From: Actinomycetes bacterium
Lineage (GTDB): Bacteria > Bacillota > Sulfobacillia > Sulfobacillales > JAIMBI01
NCBI GenBank assembly: GCA_023565505.1
Contig: JAIMBI010000004.1
Coordinates: 85,686 to 149,685, forward strand
DNA length: 64,000 bases
Direction: 5' to 3'
The notes beneath the pieces are model-generated. The model saw nothing but the letters and a program-made list of their open reading frames with translations, made no database searches and was not told the DNA's origin. A program made the position numbers and the translations under genes. Of this stretch, positions 17,112-26,139 are shown piece by piece. Each line of letters opens with the position of its first letter. Position 1 is the stretch's first letter.

Positions 17112-18830
17112 TTACGCGGCCTGCGCCATCGGCAGCGTCGCCTGAAGCGTCGTCAAGATGAAGTCCGCTGGCAGCGTGAGCGCGACCTGGGCCGTGACGG
17201 TGACCACGGTGCCGCTGATACTGACGCTGATGCCTTGCTGGGTCGGCGCTTGCGCCAGGAGGCCCTGTTGCGTATAGGCGTCCATGAGGGTGTGGAACAC
17301 CGTCTGCTGCACCTTGGCGGCCGTCGTGCCCGTAATCGGCTGGCCGACAAACGGCTGGAGGGCTTGGTTGATCAGGCGGACCAACACAAACTGTTCCTGC
17401 ACGGCGCTCAACTGGATCTGGTCCTCGTTGCCGCTCGGATTCGCGGCGGCCGTGCTCTGGCCCTTGACGACGACCGGCACGCTCGACCACGGCACCTGCT
17501 TGAGGACAATCGCCCCCGCCGCCGTCAGGGTGTCAATCGTGCTGTCCGCGAAACTCTGCTCCAGCCCCGTCGCCGCAACCGGCTTCGCCGTGAGACTCTC
17601 GTTGAGCGGCTGCCCGGCGGCCATCGCGGCCAACTGCGCCGCCACGATGTAGGGCGGGAAGGTGACGGACGACCCTTGCAAGTTGGTCCCGGTCGTCCCG
17701 TTCACCAAATAGCCGGTCGTCTCCGACTTGAGACTCGCCACATTGCTCAGGGCCTGCTGCACCGTGGTCCCCGCCGTGCCCCCCACGATGCCGTACCGAC
17801 CATAACCCAGACTCGCCATGTACTGGCAATGGGCGTCGTTCATCGCCCAGTAGCTGCTGTTTGGGGTCACCGGCACGACCCAGAGGACGTTGTACTGCTG
17901 CTGGAGCGCCGTATAGGCATTCTGCCAGTTCGCGGTCGTCGCCGTGCCCGTCGAGCCGCCGCTCGCATAGACCCACGCCCCCGTGGTCGCAAGGTTCGTG
18001 GCATTTGCCTGCCGGACCGCGGTGACCCAGGGTTGCCAGCCGCTGTTCAGCGACCGCACGACGGCGGTGACATTGGCCGAAAATGTCGTCGCCGTGCTCG
18101 TGATCGCAACATTCGTCACATTGTCGAACAGGCCGCTCGTGGCGTCGTTGGCATTCGGGTCCAGGAGCGTGGCTTCAAAGCCGGCCTGCTGGTTGATCTG
18201 GTTGACGAGCTGTTGGACCGTCGTGGCGGTGCTGAAGCTGATGCTGAAGACCTGACTCGGCGTGGCGCCGGCTTCGACCGTGAAGCTGCTGTCGGTCACC
18301 GTCGCCGTGACATTGGTCAAGGTGGTCCCCGTATAAGCCAACGACAGGACCGGTAGGGCGATGTTGTCTTGCGTCAGCACTTGGCCGCTGTAGTCATCGC
18401 CGACGCTGACTTTGTATCCCTGTTGCGAACCGGCGCTGACCGCGACCTTGATCTGGTTGGCCGCCGCGCCGTACCGCGTCGTTGTGCAGACAATGCTCGC
18501 GGCGGGCGTGGTCGCGGTGTTGTTGAGATCCAGCGTGCCCTGGGTGGTCGGGTTCACGTTGTAGACCAGCAAGGGATTGGCTCCGTTGGTCGCGGGCGAG
18601 GGCGCCAACGCCAAGGCCGCCGCATTCGCCAGATCCGAGTCCGCCCCCAGCGTGGCGATGATGTCCGCGACGGACTGGACCTGGACCCATTGGTTCGGGC
18701 CTTGGTTCGCCGGGCCGACCAGAGCCAGCGCATAAGGCGTCGCGGGGCTGGCGGGCGCCAGCGCCTGGGTGTTGACGGCCGTGACAACCTGCGGCTGGAT
18801 CAAGACCCGGCCGTTGAACGGAACAGACAT
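17112..18830 (-). CDS. Tail sheath protein
   Basis: This 572-residue protein has typical sheath segments: an N-terminal region with YALALVGPANQGPNQW, a central Thr/Ala-rich region, GAWVYASGG, and a strongly conserved C-terminal part. That C-terminal part includes 'NEDQIQLSAVQEQFVLVRLI', QPFVGQPITGTTAAKVQQTV and a terminal VTAQVALTLPADFI strand. In other sheaths this C-terminal arm interlocks neighbouring subunits. The protein makes the virus contractile; it is immediately upstream of the tube gene. Confidence 0.9.
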   Translation of the reverse strand: MSVPFNGRVLIQPQVVTAVNTQALAPASPATPYALALVGPANQGPNQWVQVQSVADIIATLGADSDLANAAALALAPSPATNGANPLLVYNVNPTTQGTLDLNNTATTPAASIVCTTTRYGAAANQIKVAVSAGSQQGYKVSVGDDYSGQVLTQDNIALPVLSLAYTGTTLTNVTATVTDSSFTVEAGATPSQVFSISFSTATTVQQLVNQINQQAGFEATLLDPNANDATSGLFDNVTNVAITSTATTFSANVTAVVRSLNSGWQPWVTAVRQANATNLATTGAWVYASGGSTGTATTANWQNAYTALQQQYNVLWVVPVTPNSSYWAMNDAHCQYMASLGYGRYGIVGGTAGTTVQQALSNVASLKSETTGYLVNGTTGTNLQGSSVTFPPYIVAAQLAAMAAGQPLNESLTAKPVAATGLEQSFADSTIDTLTAAGAIVLKQVPWSSVPVVVKGQSTAAANPSGNEDQIQLSAVQEQFVLVRLINQALQPFVGQPITGTTAAKVQQTVFHTLMDAYTQQGLLAQAPTQQGISVSISGTVVTVTAQVALTLPADFILTTLQATLPMAQAA

Positions 18831-18842
18831 GAGGGTCCTCCT

Positions 18843-19028
18843 TTATCCCTGCGGCGTGGTCATCCACATCTGCCAGCGCGTGCGCCACCCCTCCGGCGTG
18901 TCCCACCAGCCGGTGCGAGCGGCCAACGCCCGAAACCCCGCGACCGCTTCGCGGGGCAAATTGGCCTGTTGACGCAGCCAGTCGTCGCAGGACAGCCGCG
19001 AGACTGTCGTGACGTCCTTGCGCGGCAT
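18843..19028 (-). CDS. Small protein between terminator and sheath genes
   Basis: This 61-residue protein contains several tryptophans (WLRQQA, TGWWDTPEGWRTRWQMW) and no cysteine pair. It has a good ribosome binding site (GGAGGT) and 12-14 bp spacing to both neighbours, which supports a real gene. The family was not recognised. Confidence 0.55.
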   Translation of the reverse strand: MPRKDVTTVSRLSCDDWLRQQANLPREAVAGFRALAARTGWWDTPEGWRTRWQMWMTTPQG

Positions 19029-19042
19029 AGAGCCGCACCTCC

Positions 19043-19660
19043 TTACGCCGTCGGTTGCACCGTGGCCGTCGCCTGCGAGACGGTGCTAATGCCGGTCGTC
19101 GCCCAGGTGTCGGGATGGCGCGCGGTCAAGGTCACGGTGCGGCTATACGGGAAGATGACATCGCCCGCCGCGTCGGTGACGGGCTGCAGTGGGCCCCAGC
19201 TGACGACCTGCGTGATGAATCGGGTCGGGGGCTGGCTCAAGGCCGGCCGGGCTTGGTAGAGCGCCCAGCGCACCAAGGCCGCCAAGGCCAGGGTTAGCGT
19301 GAGGTTGATGCTGACGACCACACAGCGCCAGGTGGATTGCGCGAAGACGACAAAGGCCTCTGTCGCCGTCGGCGGCGAGCCGCTGGTGGTCTGGTACCAC
19401 TGTTGCCCAATGACATCCTGGTCAGGCTGTTCCGCGCCCGCGTCGCCGTACACCCAAATCCCCGGAAGACTGACCGTGGTGGTCGGCACGTAGCCCAAGT
19501 TGACCGGGATCGACTGTGCCAATGCCGTGACGAGCTGGTTTTGCTCGGTGGCGGGCAGCGCCGCGAACAGGCTCGGCACCAACGTGCTCGCCTGCTGCTT
19601 CACGGTTTGCAACTGCTGGGCGATCTGCTGTTGGATCACCCAATCGGCGACATCAATCAT
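19043..19660 (-). CDS. Probable tail terminator/completion protein
   Basis: This 205-residue protein lies between the gp10-like tail-completion gene and the sheath, where tail terminators are usually encoded. It has a helical N-terminus (ADWVIQQQIAQQLQTVKQQA), then a strand-rich body with GIWVYGDAGAEQPDQD. No direct family motif. Its start overlaps the preceding stop by 8 bp. Confidence 0.5.
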   Translation of the reverse strand: MIDVADWVIQQQIAQQLQTVKQQASTLVPSLFAALPATEQNQLVTALAQSIPVNLGYVPTTTVSLPGIWVYGDAGAEQPDQDVIGQQWYQTTSGSPPTATEAFVVFAQSTWRCVVVSINLTLTLALAALVRWALYQARPALSQPPTRFITQVVSWGPLQPVTDAAGDVIFPYSRTVTLTARHPDTWATTGISTVSQATATVQPTA

Positions 19661-20357
19661 GCCCGAACACCTGCGCTTCCCAAGCCTGGAGCCAGGCCGT
19701 CGTCACCGCCTCAGCCACCCACTGCCACACCGGCTCCGCCCAGGGCGTCCCGGGCCGCGCCGGGTACCACCAGGAGGCCGCCGGCGACCGTTCGGACACC
19801 GTGCGCCACGTCGTCAGGCCGCCGCGCGCGAGCCGGATCCCGCTGTAGAGGCCGGCGCGCCACGTGTAGCCCTGTTCGGGATGGCGGCGTCCCACCCACG
19901 GCGCGTTCAGGCTGGTGCGAGCCCCTTCGGTGCCCTGGTACCGGAGGCCGGCGACGATGGCCCACAGCACCGCATCGGGAACGGTCTCCGCGCGATGGCG
20001 GAAGGGGATGATGTTGTACCGCGCCCCGGTCCGCCCGACGCGACTTTTCGGTCCGTGCGTTAAGCCCGGCTTCATGTCCCACGCGGGCGTCCCGTGTTCG
20101 ACCCGCTCCGCTAAATCGACCGGAATCTGGACACGCACGCCGTCGGCGGTCGTCTCCACCTGGGCCGTAAAGGGCCGCACGCGCACCCGGCGGGTCATGC
20201 CGGGCAACTGGAGGCCTTGTCCGCTCGCCTCCCAGGTGGCCGCCACCCAGCCGCCGAGGGCGCGCCGCGTCGCGTCCGGCACCACGTCGGCGGCCCGCTG
20301 AGCCCAGACATCGACGGCGCGCGTCAGGGTGGCCATTTCCCACGTGATCGTCAGCAT
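19653..20357 (-). CDS. Tail-completion protein (HK97 gp10-like, tentative)
   Basis: The start at ATG 20357 (MLTITWEMATLTRAVDVWAQ) gives 234 residues. A 'VQIPVDLAERVEHGTPAWDM' segment and a later YNIIPFRHR motif resemble phage morphogenesis proteins of the gp10/virion-morphogenesis group, which often carry 'iPFRH'. A second domain rich in Trp and Arg follows. It probably assists head-tail joining. The upstream part of the frame to 20594 is antisense-like and overlaps the next gene, so it was excluded. Confidence 0.5.
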   Translation of the reverse strand: MLTITWEMATLTRAVDVWAQRAADVVPDATRRALGGWVAATWEASGQGLQLPGMTRRVRVRPFTAQVETTADGVRVQIPVDLAERVEHGTPAWDMKPGLTHGPKSRVGRTGARYNIIPFRHRAETVPDAVLWAIVAGLRYQGTEGARTSLNAPWVGRRHPEQGYTWRAGLYSGIRLARGGLTTWRTVSERSPAASWWYPARPGTPWAEPVWQWVAEAVTTAWLQAWEAQVFGHD

Positions 20358-20367
20358 GCTGCACGCC

Positions 20368-21051
20368 TTACCCTGGCAGCAGCGGCCCCGGCGCGTTGGG
20401 CAGTACGTACTCCCGCTTGCGCAGAATGGTGCGCGGGCCCAAATCGGTGCCGCGCTCCATCCGCACGAGACCGGGCGGCAACACAACCCATTCATAGGTC
20501 GCGTTGTACCGCACGCTGTAGACGCTGCCCGCCGCCGGCTGGTTCGCCGTGCCGAGCCACGTGATCGTCTTGCCGCTGACCGTGAAGTCGACACCAGCCG
20601 TGTACGCGGTCACGGCGCCCGTCTGGGGATTGACCTGCAAACACGCGCGGACCTGGGCGGCCCGATAGGGCAGCGTGTCCGTCGCCCCGGTGCCGCGCAC
20701 CAGCTGGACGCCTTGAAAGGGCTGGCCTGTGGTCCACGTCGTCAGCACCAGGTCCCACGGCGCCAGCGACGGCGTGCCGGGCGGCTGATCCGCCCAGAGG
20801 TCGCCGGGCTGAGCCAAGCCCTCCGTCCGCAGGATTTCCTGCTGCGTAATCCGGGTCAGCACCAGCCGGATCGTCTGGAGGGGATCCGGATAGAAGTAGC
20901 CGAGGCCCCCGCAGGCCGCACAGGCCGGATTGGCCGGCGCTTGAGGCGTACTCCCACACGAACACAGGGCCGCCGGGGTCCACTGGACGACTTCGGCATG
21001 GTCGCGGAAAAAGCGCGTCAGGTCGCGTTGGAAGAACCGACTCGTCCACAT
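20368..21051 (-). CDS. Head-tail connector protein with zinc-ribbon element
   Basis: This 227-residue protein starts MWTSRFFQRDLTRFFRDHAE. Near residues 30-50 it holds CSCG and CAACGG separated by 12 residues, a likely zinc ribbon (CxCG-x12-CxxCGG). The rest is strand-rich with 'GVDFTVSGKTITWLGTA' and ends 'RTILRKREYVLPN'. Its place between capsid-decoration genes and tail completion suggests a connector or adaptor. The family was not recognised. Confidence 0.5.
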   Translation of the reverse strand: MWTSRFFQRDLTRFFRDHAEVVQWTPAALCSCGSTPQAPANPACAACGGLGYFYPDPLQTIRLVLTRITQQEILRTEGLAQPGDLWADQPPGTPSLAPWDLVLTTWTTGQPFQGVQLVRGTGATDTLPYRAAQVRACLQVNPQTGAVTAYTAGVDFTVSGKTITWLGTANQPAAGSVYSVRYNATYEWVVLPPGLVRMERGTDLGPRTILRKREYVLPNAPGPLLPG

Positions 21052-21055
21052 GAGG

Positions 21056-21463
21056 CTAGCCGCGGGTGGACTCGATCAGCACCGTGGCCGTGCCGCTGGT
21101 GTAGCTGGTGCACGTCACGCGGAGCGAGCGATAGTTGCCGCGGTACACGAACACGCCAGGCGCGCTGATGCTCCCGCTGGTTTGACTCCCCGCGGGCGTC
21201 GCATCCGGGATCAGCGTCTGGAACGTCTGGTTGTCCTGGCTGCCCTGGACCGCCACCGTCGCGCTGAACGTGCCCTGAACCGTCACGGTGTGCAGCGTCC
21301 GGTCGCCGGGGTAAAAGAGGCCGCCCGGCAGGGCGTTGCCCGTCTCCGGATCCGTCACGGGCGGGGTGTCGGCCGCGGTGACCGTCACTTGCCCGTGCCG
21401 CGGGACATAGGAGGCCGCCATGCGCGCCTGCATGTCGAGAATGTTCTGCCCACGCGGGATCAT
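21056..21463 (-). CDS. Small head/neck structural protein
   Basis: This 135-residue protein (MIPRGQNILDMQARMAASYV) has an Ig-like or beta-sandwich pattern: repeated Thr/Val strands and SGSISAPGVFVYRGNYRSL. This is common in capsid decoration or neck proteins. No enzymatic motif. It sits in the capsid-to-tail junction block. Confidence 0.5.
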   Translation of the reverse strand: MIPRGQNILDMQARMAASYVPRHGQVTVTAADTPPVTDPETGNALPGGLFYPGDRTLHTVTVQGTFSATVAVQGSQDNQTFQTLIPDATPAGSQTSGSISAPGVFVYRGNYRSLRVTCTSYTSGTATVLIESTRG

Positions 21464-21466
21464 CGC

Positions 21467-21763
21467 TTAGGCCTCCTCCCGCCGACGGCGCCGACGCCCA
21501 GTGCGCGCAGCATCGCCCGATGCCTCCGCGTCGAGACCGGCCGCGGCGGGCGTCGGCGCCTCCACGTCGGCGATGCTTGCGGTCGCCTCGTCGATGACGG
21601 CAATCGGGAACCCGGCATAGCGCCGCAGATGGTCGGCCTGCGCGGCCGTGACGGTGGCCTGGGCCTGCGCGTCGAACGTCACCCAGAACGGGCCGGTCGC
21701 GTCGCAGGCCCCCAGCGTGCGCCCCGCCCACGCGGCGGGCGCTTGAATCCGCATCCGGCTCAC
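21467..21763 (-). CDS. Small head-region protein with basic C-terminus
   Basis: This 98-residue protein has an N-terminal domain of about 55 residues (MRIQAPAAWAGRTLGACDAT, QATVTAAQADHLRRYAGFPI) and a tail ending GRRRRRREEA. The N-terminal fragment resembles small phage proteins that precede connector genes. The basic tail may contact DNA. Function unknown. Confidence 0.5.
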   Translation of the reverse strand: MSRMRIQAPAAWAGRTLGACDATGPFWVTFDAQAQATVTAAQADHLRRYAGFPIAVIDEATASIADVEAPTPAAAGLDAEASGDAARTGRRRRRREEA

Positions 21764-21773
21764 CGCCTTCGGC

Positions 21774-23630
21774 TTAGGTGTTCACGTAGGGCAGGAACCG
21801 CCCGATGTTCCAGATCACCGCGCACCGCTGCCGCGCCTTGACGACCAAGACGTGGTAAAGCAGGAGCAACCACTCGACCTTGGTCTCGACGATGGCCAGC
21901 GGGTATTTCGTCATCGGCGCCAACTGGGCGACCGCCAAGTTGTTGGGTGTCCGCTCCAGGATCAAGGCACAGCTCGTCCCGTTGCGGGTCGAGTTGTTGT
22001 CATAGAACGTGACTGTGCCTGGACTGTTGGGATTCACCGCCACGTGCCCGATGATCGTCGTGTTTGGATCGCTCAGGCTGTTGTAGGTCCCCCGGTAGAT
22101 CCGGAAGCGGGTCACGGGGTTGCCGTTGGACGGCCCGGGCGTGATTTGCAGGGTCACGATCTGGCCCGGCGCCACCGTGACCGCGTACCCACTGGGGTCG
22201 GGCGCCGTCGGGGTCGCCGCGGCGGTCCCCACCGGGGCCGACTCACCATTGTCGTTGACGGCCGACACCCAGTAGTAGTAGGTGCCGGCATCGGACTGGC
22301 CGACACCATTTTCGGCGAGGAAATAGCTCGTCACGCCCGCCGGCGGCGCGCCCACGGTGACATTGGTCGAGGTCAGCACCCCCGGTTGTGCGGGGGCCCC
22401 GTTCTCGGACTGCCCCGTCGTGATCGGCTGGCCGTTGGGCACCTCGTTGAGGAAGATGCTCGCGGTGAACGGGATCGTGCCGAAGGGCGTCATATGACTG
22501 GGGATCGGTTCACCGGTGACGAACCCGATGCCGCTCCGCCCCGCCGGGATCTCCGGCATCAACAAGCGCCGTTCGGTGAAGGCCCGCAGGTTCGAGAGAT
22601 CGACCAGCGTCTGGGGGGTCGCGAACATCCGCACATTGGCGAACGACCCCAACTTACCCTGCTGGTAGAGCGTGGCGGCGATGTTGTTCAGGTCCCCGAA
22701 CTCCAGATACTTGCCCTGGAGGTCGAAGAAGTTGACCCCGGCCGGCGCCCGCCCGTAATGCTGCTGGCCATTGAGGGCATTCGGGCCGAAGTACTGGAGG
22801 TTGAACTGGCCCCCGTCGGCCATCTGCATGATGATCCCGGGGTAGTTCACGACATTCCCGTAGTTGTCCGTCACCGAGGGGTCGGCCCACGTGAAGTTCG
22901 CTTCCGCCAAGCCCAGGAGCTGAAACGCGCCATCCCGGTCTTCTTCCTGCACGGGGTCGACCATCACACCGCCCAACAGCCCGCTCTGGGCCTCGACATC
23001 CGTGATGCCGCGCCGCACGCCAAAGAAGCAGACCTGGGCCTGATTCCGCGTCCACGCGGCGACCCCCGTCGGCGGCACGCGGCCCTGCGCGAAGCCGAAG
23101 CCGCCGCGCACCGAGCCGTACTGGTCGCGCTCCGTCCACTGGTACAGCGGATTGATCGACGGGACCCGGTTGAGCCAGTTCCACAGGACCAGGTGCTGGT
23201 TGTCGTACAGCACCGAGGTCATCGTCGTGTCGAGGTTCAGGGTCGCCAGCGCCGTGCCGTCCGCGTAGCCGGCACCCAGGTTCGTCGACGCGAGGGCCCG
23301 TTCGAAGTCCAGCGCCCGGCCATTGAGGAAACTCTGCCGGATGAGGCTGTAGGACTTCTGCAAGCGGAGCAAGTTGGCGTAGGCCGCCACGTTCGGGTTG
23401 GCGCCCAGGTGATAGAAGATCATCGCTTCGTCGCCGCTGACCGGCAATCGGCCCGTGTTGGCGACCTGCCCATCCCGCGCCGGATTGTAGCTCTTCAGCA
23501 GGCTTTCATAGGTCTGCGCGGTGCGTTCCGACACCGGCAACTGCCAGGCCTCCGGCGTCGCTACGACGCCCGGTTGGCGCTGGTGGGGATCCAGCGCGCC
23601 CGCCACGGGGCGCTGTGCCATCGTCGCCAT
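21774..23630 (-). CDS. Major capsid protein with Ig/fibronectin-like insertion
   Basis: This 618-residue protein is encoded after protease and scaffold genes, the standard capsid position. The N-terminal ~370 residues and the last ~70 residues (PLAIVETKVEWLLLLYHVLV) fit an HK97-fold capsid of the large type seen in SPO1-like phages. Between about residues 400 and 540 an inserted sandwich domain is visible: TYYYWVSAVNDNGESAP, PGQIVTLQITPGPSNGNPVT, RFRIYRGTYNSL. Surface Ig-like insertions are known in many capsids and may bind cell-surface or mucus sugars. Confidence 0.85.
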   Translation of the reverse strand: MATMAQRPVAGALDPHQRQPGVVATPEAWQLPVSERTAQTYESLLKSYNPARDGQVANTGRLPVSGDEAMIFYHLGANPNVAAYANLLRLQKSYSLIRQSFLNGRALDFERALASTNLGAGYADGTALATLNLDTTMTSVLYDNQHLVLWNWLNRVPSINPLYQWTERDQYGSVRGGFGFAQGRVPPTGVAAWTRNQAQVCFFGVRRGITDVEAQSGLLGGVMVDPVQEEDRDGAFQLLGLAEANFTWADPSVTDNYGNVVNYPGIIMQMADGGQFNLQYFGPNALNGQQHYGRAPAGVNFFDLQGKYLEFGDLNNIAATLYQQGKLGSFANVRMFATPQTLVDLSNLRAFTERRLLMPEIPAGRSGIGFVTGEPIPSHMTPFGTIPFTASIFLNEVPNGQPITTGQSENGAPAQPGVLTSTNVTVGAPPAGVTSYFLAENGVGQSDAGTYYYWVSAVNDNGESAPVGTAAATPTAPDPSGYAVTVAPGQIVTLQITPGPSNGNPVTRFRIYRGTYNSLSDPNTTIIGHVAVNPNSPGTVTFYDNNSTRNGTSCALILERTPNNLAVAQLAPMTKYPLAIVETKVEWLLLLYHVLVVKARQRCAVIWNIGRFLPYVNT

Positions 23631-23639
23631 CGTCGCCTC

Positions 23640-24908
23640 CTACTTCCAGCCCAGCTGCCGGGCCACCGGCTCCGGGACCGCCGCGACGATTTCTTCCGGC
23701 GTGCCCAACCGTCCGATGGTCTGGAACTGGTTCACGTCAATCAACCCCGCGCGGAGCGCCTGCTCGGCCTCCACGATGAGGTCTTGCCGACTCTTCTGGA
23801 GCTTGCTGGTCTTCTTGGCCTGGCCGCCGAGCAGCACATTGAAGCCCGGCGGGAACCCGATCTTCGTCGGGTCCATGACCGGCTGCTTGAGGACCGCTTG
23901 CAAGGACTTCCCGAACTGCTGGAGCGCCCGGCCTTGCGCGTAGACCGCGCGCGCGAGCACGTGGATGCGGTCGTCCTGCCGGTCGAGGTGCCGCACGCTC
24001 TTGGCCAGCAGGTCTTGCTGGTCGCCCAGGATCTCCAGCAGCTCTTCCAGGGCGGGCGCCGCGTCCAGCGTGTCCTCGGTGATGCGCCCGCGGGCCGCGA
24101 CACTCTTGTAGAGGTCTTCCCGGCTCATGACGCGCCGGGACCGCCGCATCGCCCGCGCCGACCGCACCTTGTGGGCGCCGATGGTGTAGACATCGGTGTC
24201 GTCCCCGTCGCCCACGTCCGGGCCGTCGGGCGGGACGGCGGCGTCTTCTTCGTGGTCCGCGTCTTCGTTCGTGAAGTACGCGCCTTCAGCGTCGCTGTAC
24301 CACTCATCGGCCACCCGCTGCCGCCGACGGCGGTCGCCCTCGAACTCGGCTTCGTCACCAGCCCAAGCGGGGCGGTCTTCCGGCACATTGTTCTTGCGGG
24401 CCCGTTCCAGCACGGCCCGGTGCACCTTGCGGGCACGCTCCAGTTCGTGCTCGGCCGCCTCGCGGCGCTTGCGGGCTTCCTCGAGGCGATCGGCGTCGTC
24501 CGCCTCTTCGGCGTCGCGCTCCGCCTCGGCCGCCCGCCGCAGGCGCTCCCGCGCCCGCATCAGGCGCTCCTCCGCCTCCTCGACGGGATGCCGCCGCCGC
24601 GACTTCTCGGCATACGCGCGCCGGTGCTTCTTGGGCGATCCCACGACGCCCCGGAGGTCGTCAATGCCCGAGCCCAGGTCCGGGTTGTCCGGGTCCTGGT
24701 CCTCGTCTTCCTCCTGGTCGTACTCGTCGTGGTCGTCCTCAAACTGGGCACTAATCTCGTCCTCTTCCTCGTCCAGCGCGGGGTCGTACCCCCGGCTCTT
24801 CGCAAATGCCTGCGCGAGCATCCGCTGGCTCTTCGCCAGGTCGCGCAGGGCAGGTTCGGGATTCAACTCGGCCGCGATCTCGCGCGCGGCCTGGTCGAGG
24901 TCCGCCAT
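23640..24908 (-). CDS. Scaffold-like coiled-coil internal head protein
   Basis: ATG 24908 shares an A with the TGA of the protease gene (TGATG). The 422-residue product is highly charged. An acidic stretch at about residues 45-75 (DEEEDEISAQFEDDHDEYDQ), a long Arg/Glu coiled coil at about 110-175, and a helical C-terminal part are visible. Acidic, coiled-coil proteins between protease and capsid genes act as scaffolds. No cleavage site could be assigned. Confidence 0.7.
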   Translation of the reverse strand: MADLDQAAREIAAELNPEPALRDLAKSQRMLAQAFAKSRGYDPALDEEEDEISAQFEDDHDEYDQEEDEDQDPDNPDLGSGIDDLRGVVGSPKKHRRAYAEKSRRRHPVEEAEERLMRARERLRRAAEAERDAEEADDADRLEEARKRREAAEHELERARKVHRAVLERARKNNVPEDRPAWAGDEAEFEGDRRRRQRVADEWYSDAEGAYFTNEDADHEEDAAVPPDGPDVGDGDDTDVYTIGAHKVRSARAMRRSRRVMSREDLYKSVAARGRITEDTLDAAPALEELLEILGDQQDLLAKSVRHLDRQDDRIHVLARAVYAQGRALQQFGKSLQAVLKQPVMDPTKIGFPPGFNVLLGGQAKKTSKLQKSRQDLIVEAEQALRAGLIDVNQFQTIGRLGTPEEIVAAVPEPVARQLGWK

Positions 24909-25648
24909 CAGGCACCTCCTGTCAGACTGCGGGCCAAGCCCCGGACCACCGCCTTGGCGAAGGGCAGGGACCAGCCCTGGCATCGCACGAAATGCCCCAG
25001 CATCCCGCGGATGCCGTCGTGAAACCGATAGGTGTGCGGGTCATAGCAGGGGCGCCGCCCGCGCGGGCACCGGCCCCAGACCCAGCCGTCGCCAGCGTCG
25101 AGATTGAGCGTCTGCAGCGCCGGGACGGCCCCTTGCGTCTTGCGCAAGGACTTGGCAATGGCCGCGAAGGACAGCGGCATCAGGGGTTGATGGCTCATCG
25201 CCAAGTGCCGGATGCGGCTCTTGGTGATGTAGTGGCCCTGTTTTTCCAGGATCTCGCCTTGCACGGAAAACCCCACGCGCCGTTTGGCGTGGGGCGTGCG
25301 TTCCTGCGCTTGGATCAGCGACCAGACGGCATCGCTCGGCGGGTGCCCCTGATACAAGAGCACCCGGCCTTCGGTGGCCGGGATGGTCCCGTGGCGGTCG
25401 TCGATCTCGCCGCGATCATTCAATTTGCAGGGCCGCGTACTGAGCGGTTCGCCGATCAAGTGCTGAGGCCCGTCGAGGTGGTCCCAGTTGACGTACCCTT
25501 CCCGCACCAGCGGCTCGCAGTCCATGCCGTCTTGGACCACCACGTCCTGGACGCCGTCCGGCACCTCGGCCGAGATCGGGCCGTAGACGATGCGCTGCCG
25601 TTCCCCGTGATGCACCTCCTCGCGCGCCTTGGCGAGGGGGAACCACAC
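24908..25648 (-). CDS. Prohead protease
   Basis: This 246-residue protein shows the phage prohead (herpesvirus-like) protease layout: EGYVNWDHLDG with likely catalytic His near residue 57, and VGFSVQGEILEKQG with Ser near residue 128. The last third is rich in helices and has a Cys/Arg patch (GRCPRGRRPCYDPHTYRFHD) that is unusual for the family. The enzyme trims scaffold and capsid during head maturation. Start ATG 25648 and stop overlap the next gene. Confidence 0.8.
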   Translation of the reverse strand: MWFPLAKAREEVHHGERQRIVYGPISAEVPDGVQDVVVQDGMDCEPLVREGYVNWDHLDGPQHLIGEPLSTRPCKLNDRGEIDDRHGTIPATEGRVLLYQGHPPSDAVWSLIQAQERTPHAKRRVGFSVQGEILEKQGHYITKSRIRHLAMSHQPLMPLSFAAIAKSLRKTQGAVPALQTLNLDAGDGWVWGRCPRGRRPCYDPHTYRFHDGIRGMLGHFVRCQGWSLPFAKAVVRGLARSLTGGA

Positions 25649-25663
25649 GCCGCCCGCCTCCTC

Positions 25664-26062
25664 CTAGATGAAGAGAATCTGATAGGTCTGGGAGGCGATG
25701 GACGAGGCGACCGTAAAGGTCACCGTCTGCGTGCTGGCGTTGTAGCTCATGCTCTGGATGTTGGGCGGGACATCCCCGCTGGCGTTGATCGGCACCCACA
25801 GCACCGGTTCGACGGGCACATTGGACACCGTGACCGTCGTCGCGGTGCCCGCCGTCGCGCTGGTCGTCTGCTGCGCCGTGACATGCACTTGCGCGGCCAG
25901 CAGCGCGTTCAGGGCCGTGGCATCAAAGCCCGCAGCGTAGCTTTTCCCGCCCACCGCGCCCGTCTTGCCTTCTTGCAGGGCGCGGAGGATCCCGCCCACC
26001 GGGATTTGCTTGCCCGTCACGCTCATGTCGATGGCGTGCACGGCGGCGTCATTGAGGGCCAT
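25664..26062 (-). CDS. Small head-region structural protein
   Basis: This 132-residue protein (MALNDAAVHAIDMSVTGKQI) has a helix-rich N-terminal half and a strand-rich C-terminal half (MSYNASTQTVTFTVASSIAS) with Thr/Ser/Ala repeats. It precedes the prohead protease. It could be a decoration or minor head protein; the family was not recognised. The ribosome binding site AAAGGAGG is strong. Confidence 0.55.
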   Translation of the reverse strand: MALNDAAVHAIDMSVTGKQIPVGGILRALQEGKTGAVGGKSYAAGFDATALNALLAAQVHVTAQQTTSATAGTATTVTVSNVPVEPVLWVPINASGDVPPNIQSMSYNASTQTVTFTVASSIASQTYQILFI

Positions 26063-26105
26063 CGGGTCCCTCCTTTCTCAGCGCGCACGGCGCGCCGATA
26101 GTGAC

Positions 26106-26131
26106 GGCCCGGGCACTGGCAGCGCCGGGCC
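26106..26131 (-). terminator. GC hairpin in gap between genes
   Basis: GGCCCGG and CCGGGCC form a seven-pair stem around a 12-base loop, immediately downstream (on the minus strand) of the intron-bearing gene. There is no U run, so it is a weak or Rho-dependent terminator, or an RNA-stabilising stem. Confidence 0.35.
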
Positions 26132-26139
26132 GGTTGGCG

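Noticed and set aside
21852..25022. A >1000-codon open frame opposite to capsid and scaffold genes.
   Set aside because: Same cause: high GC removes stop codons in the antisense frame. Composition is Arg/Val-rich without any motif.
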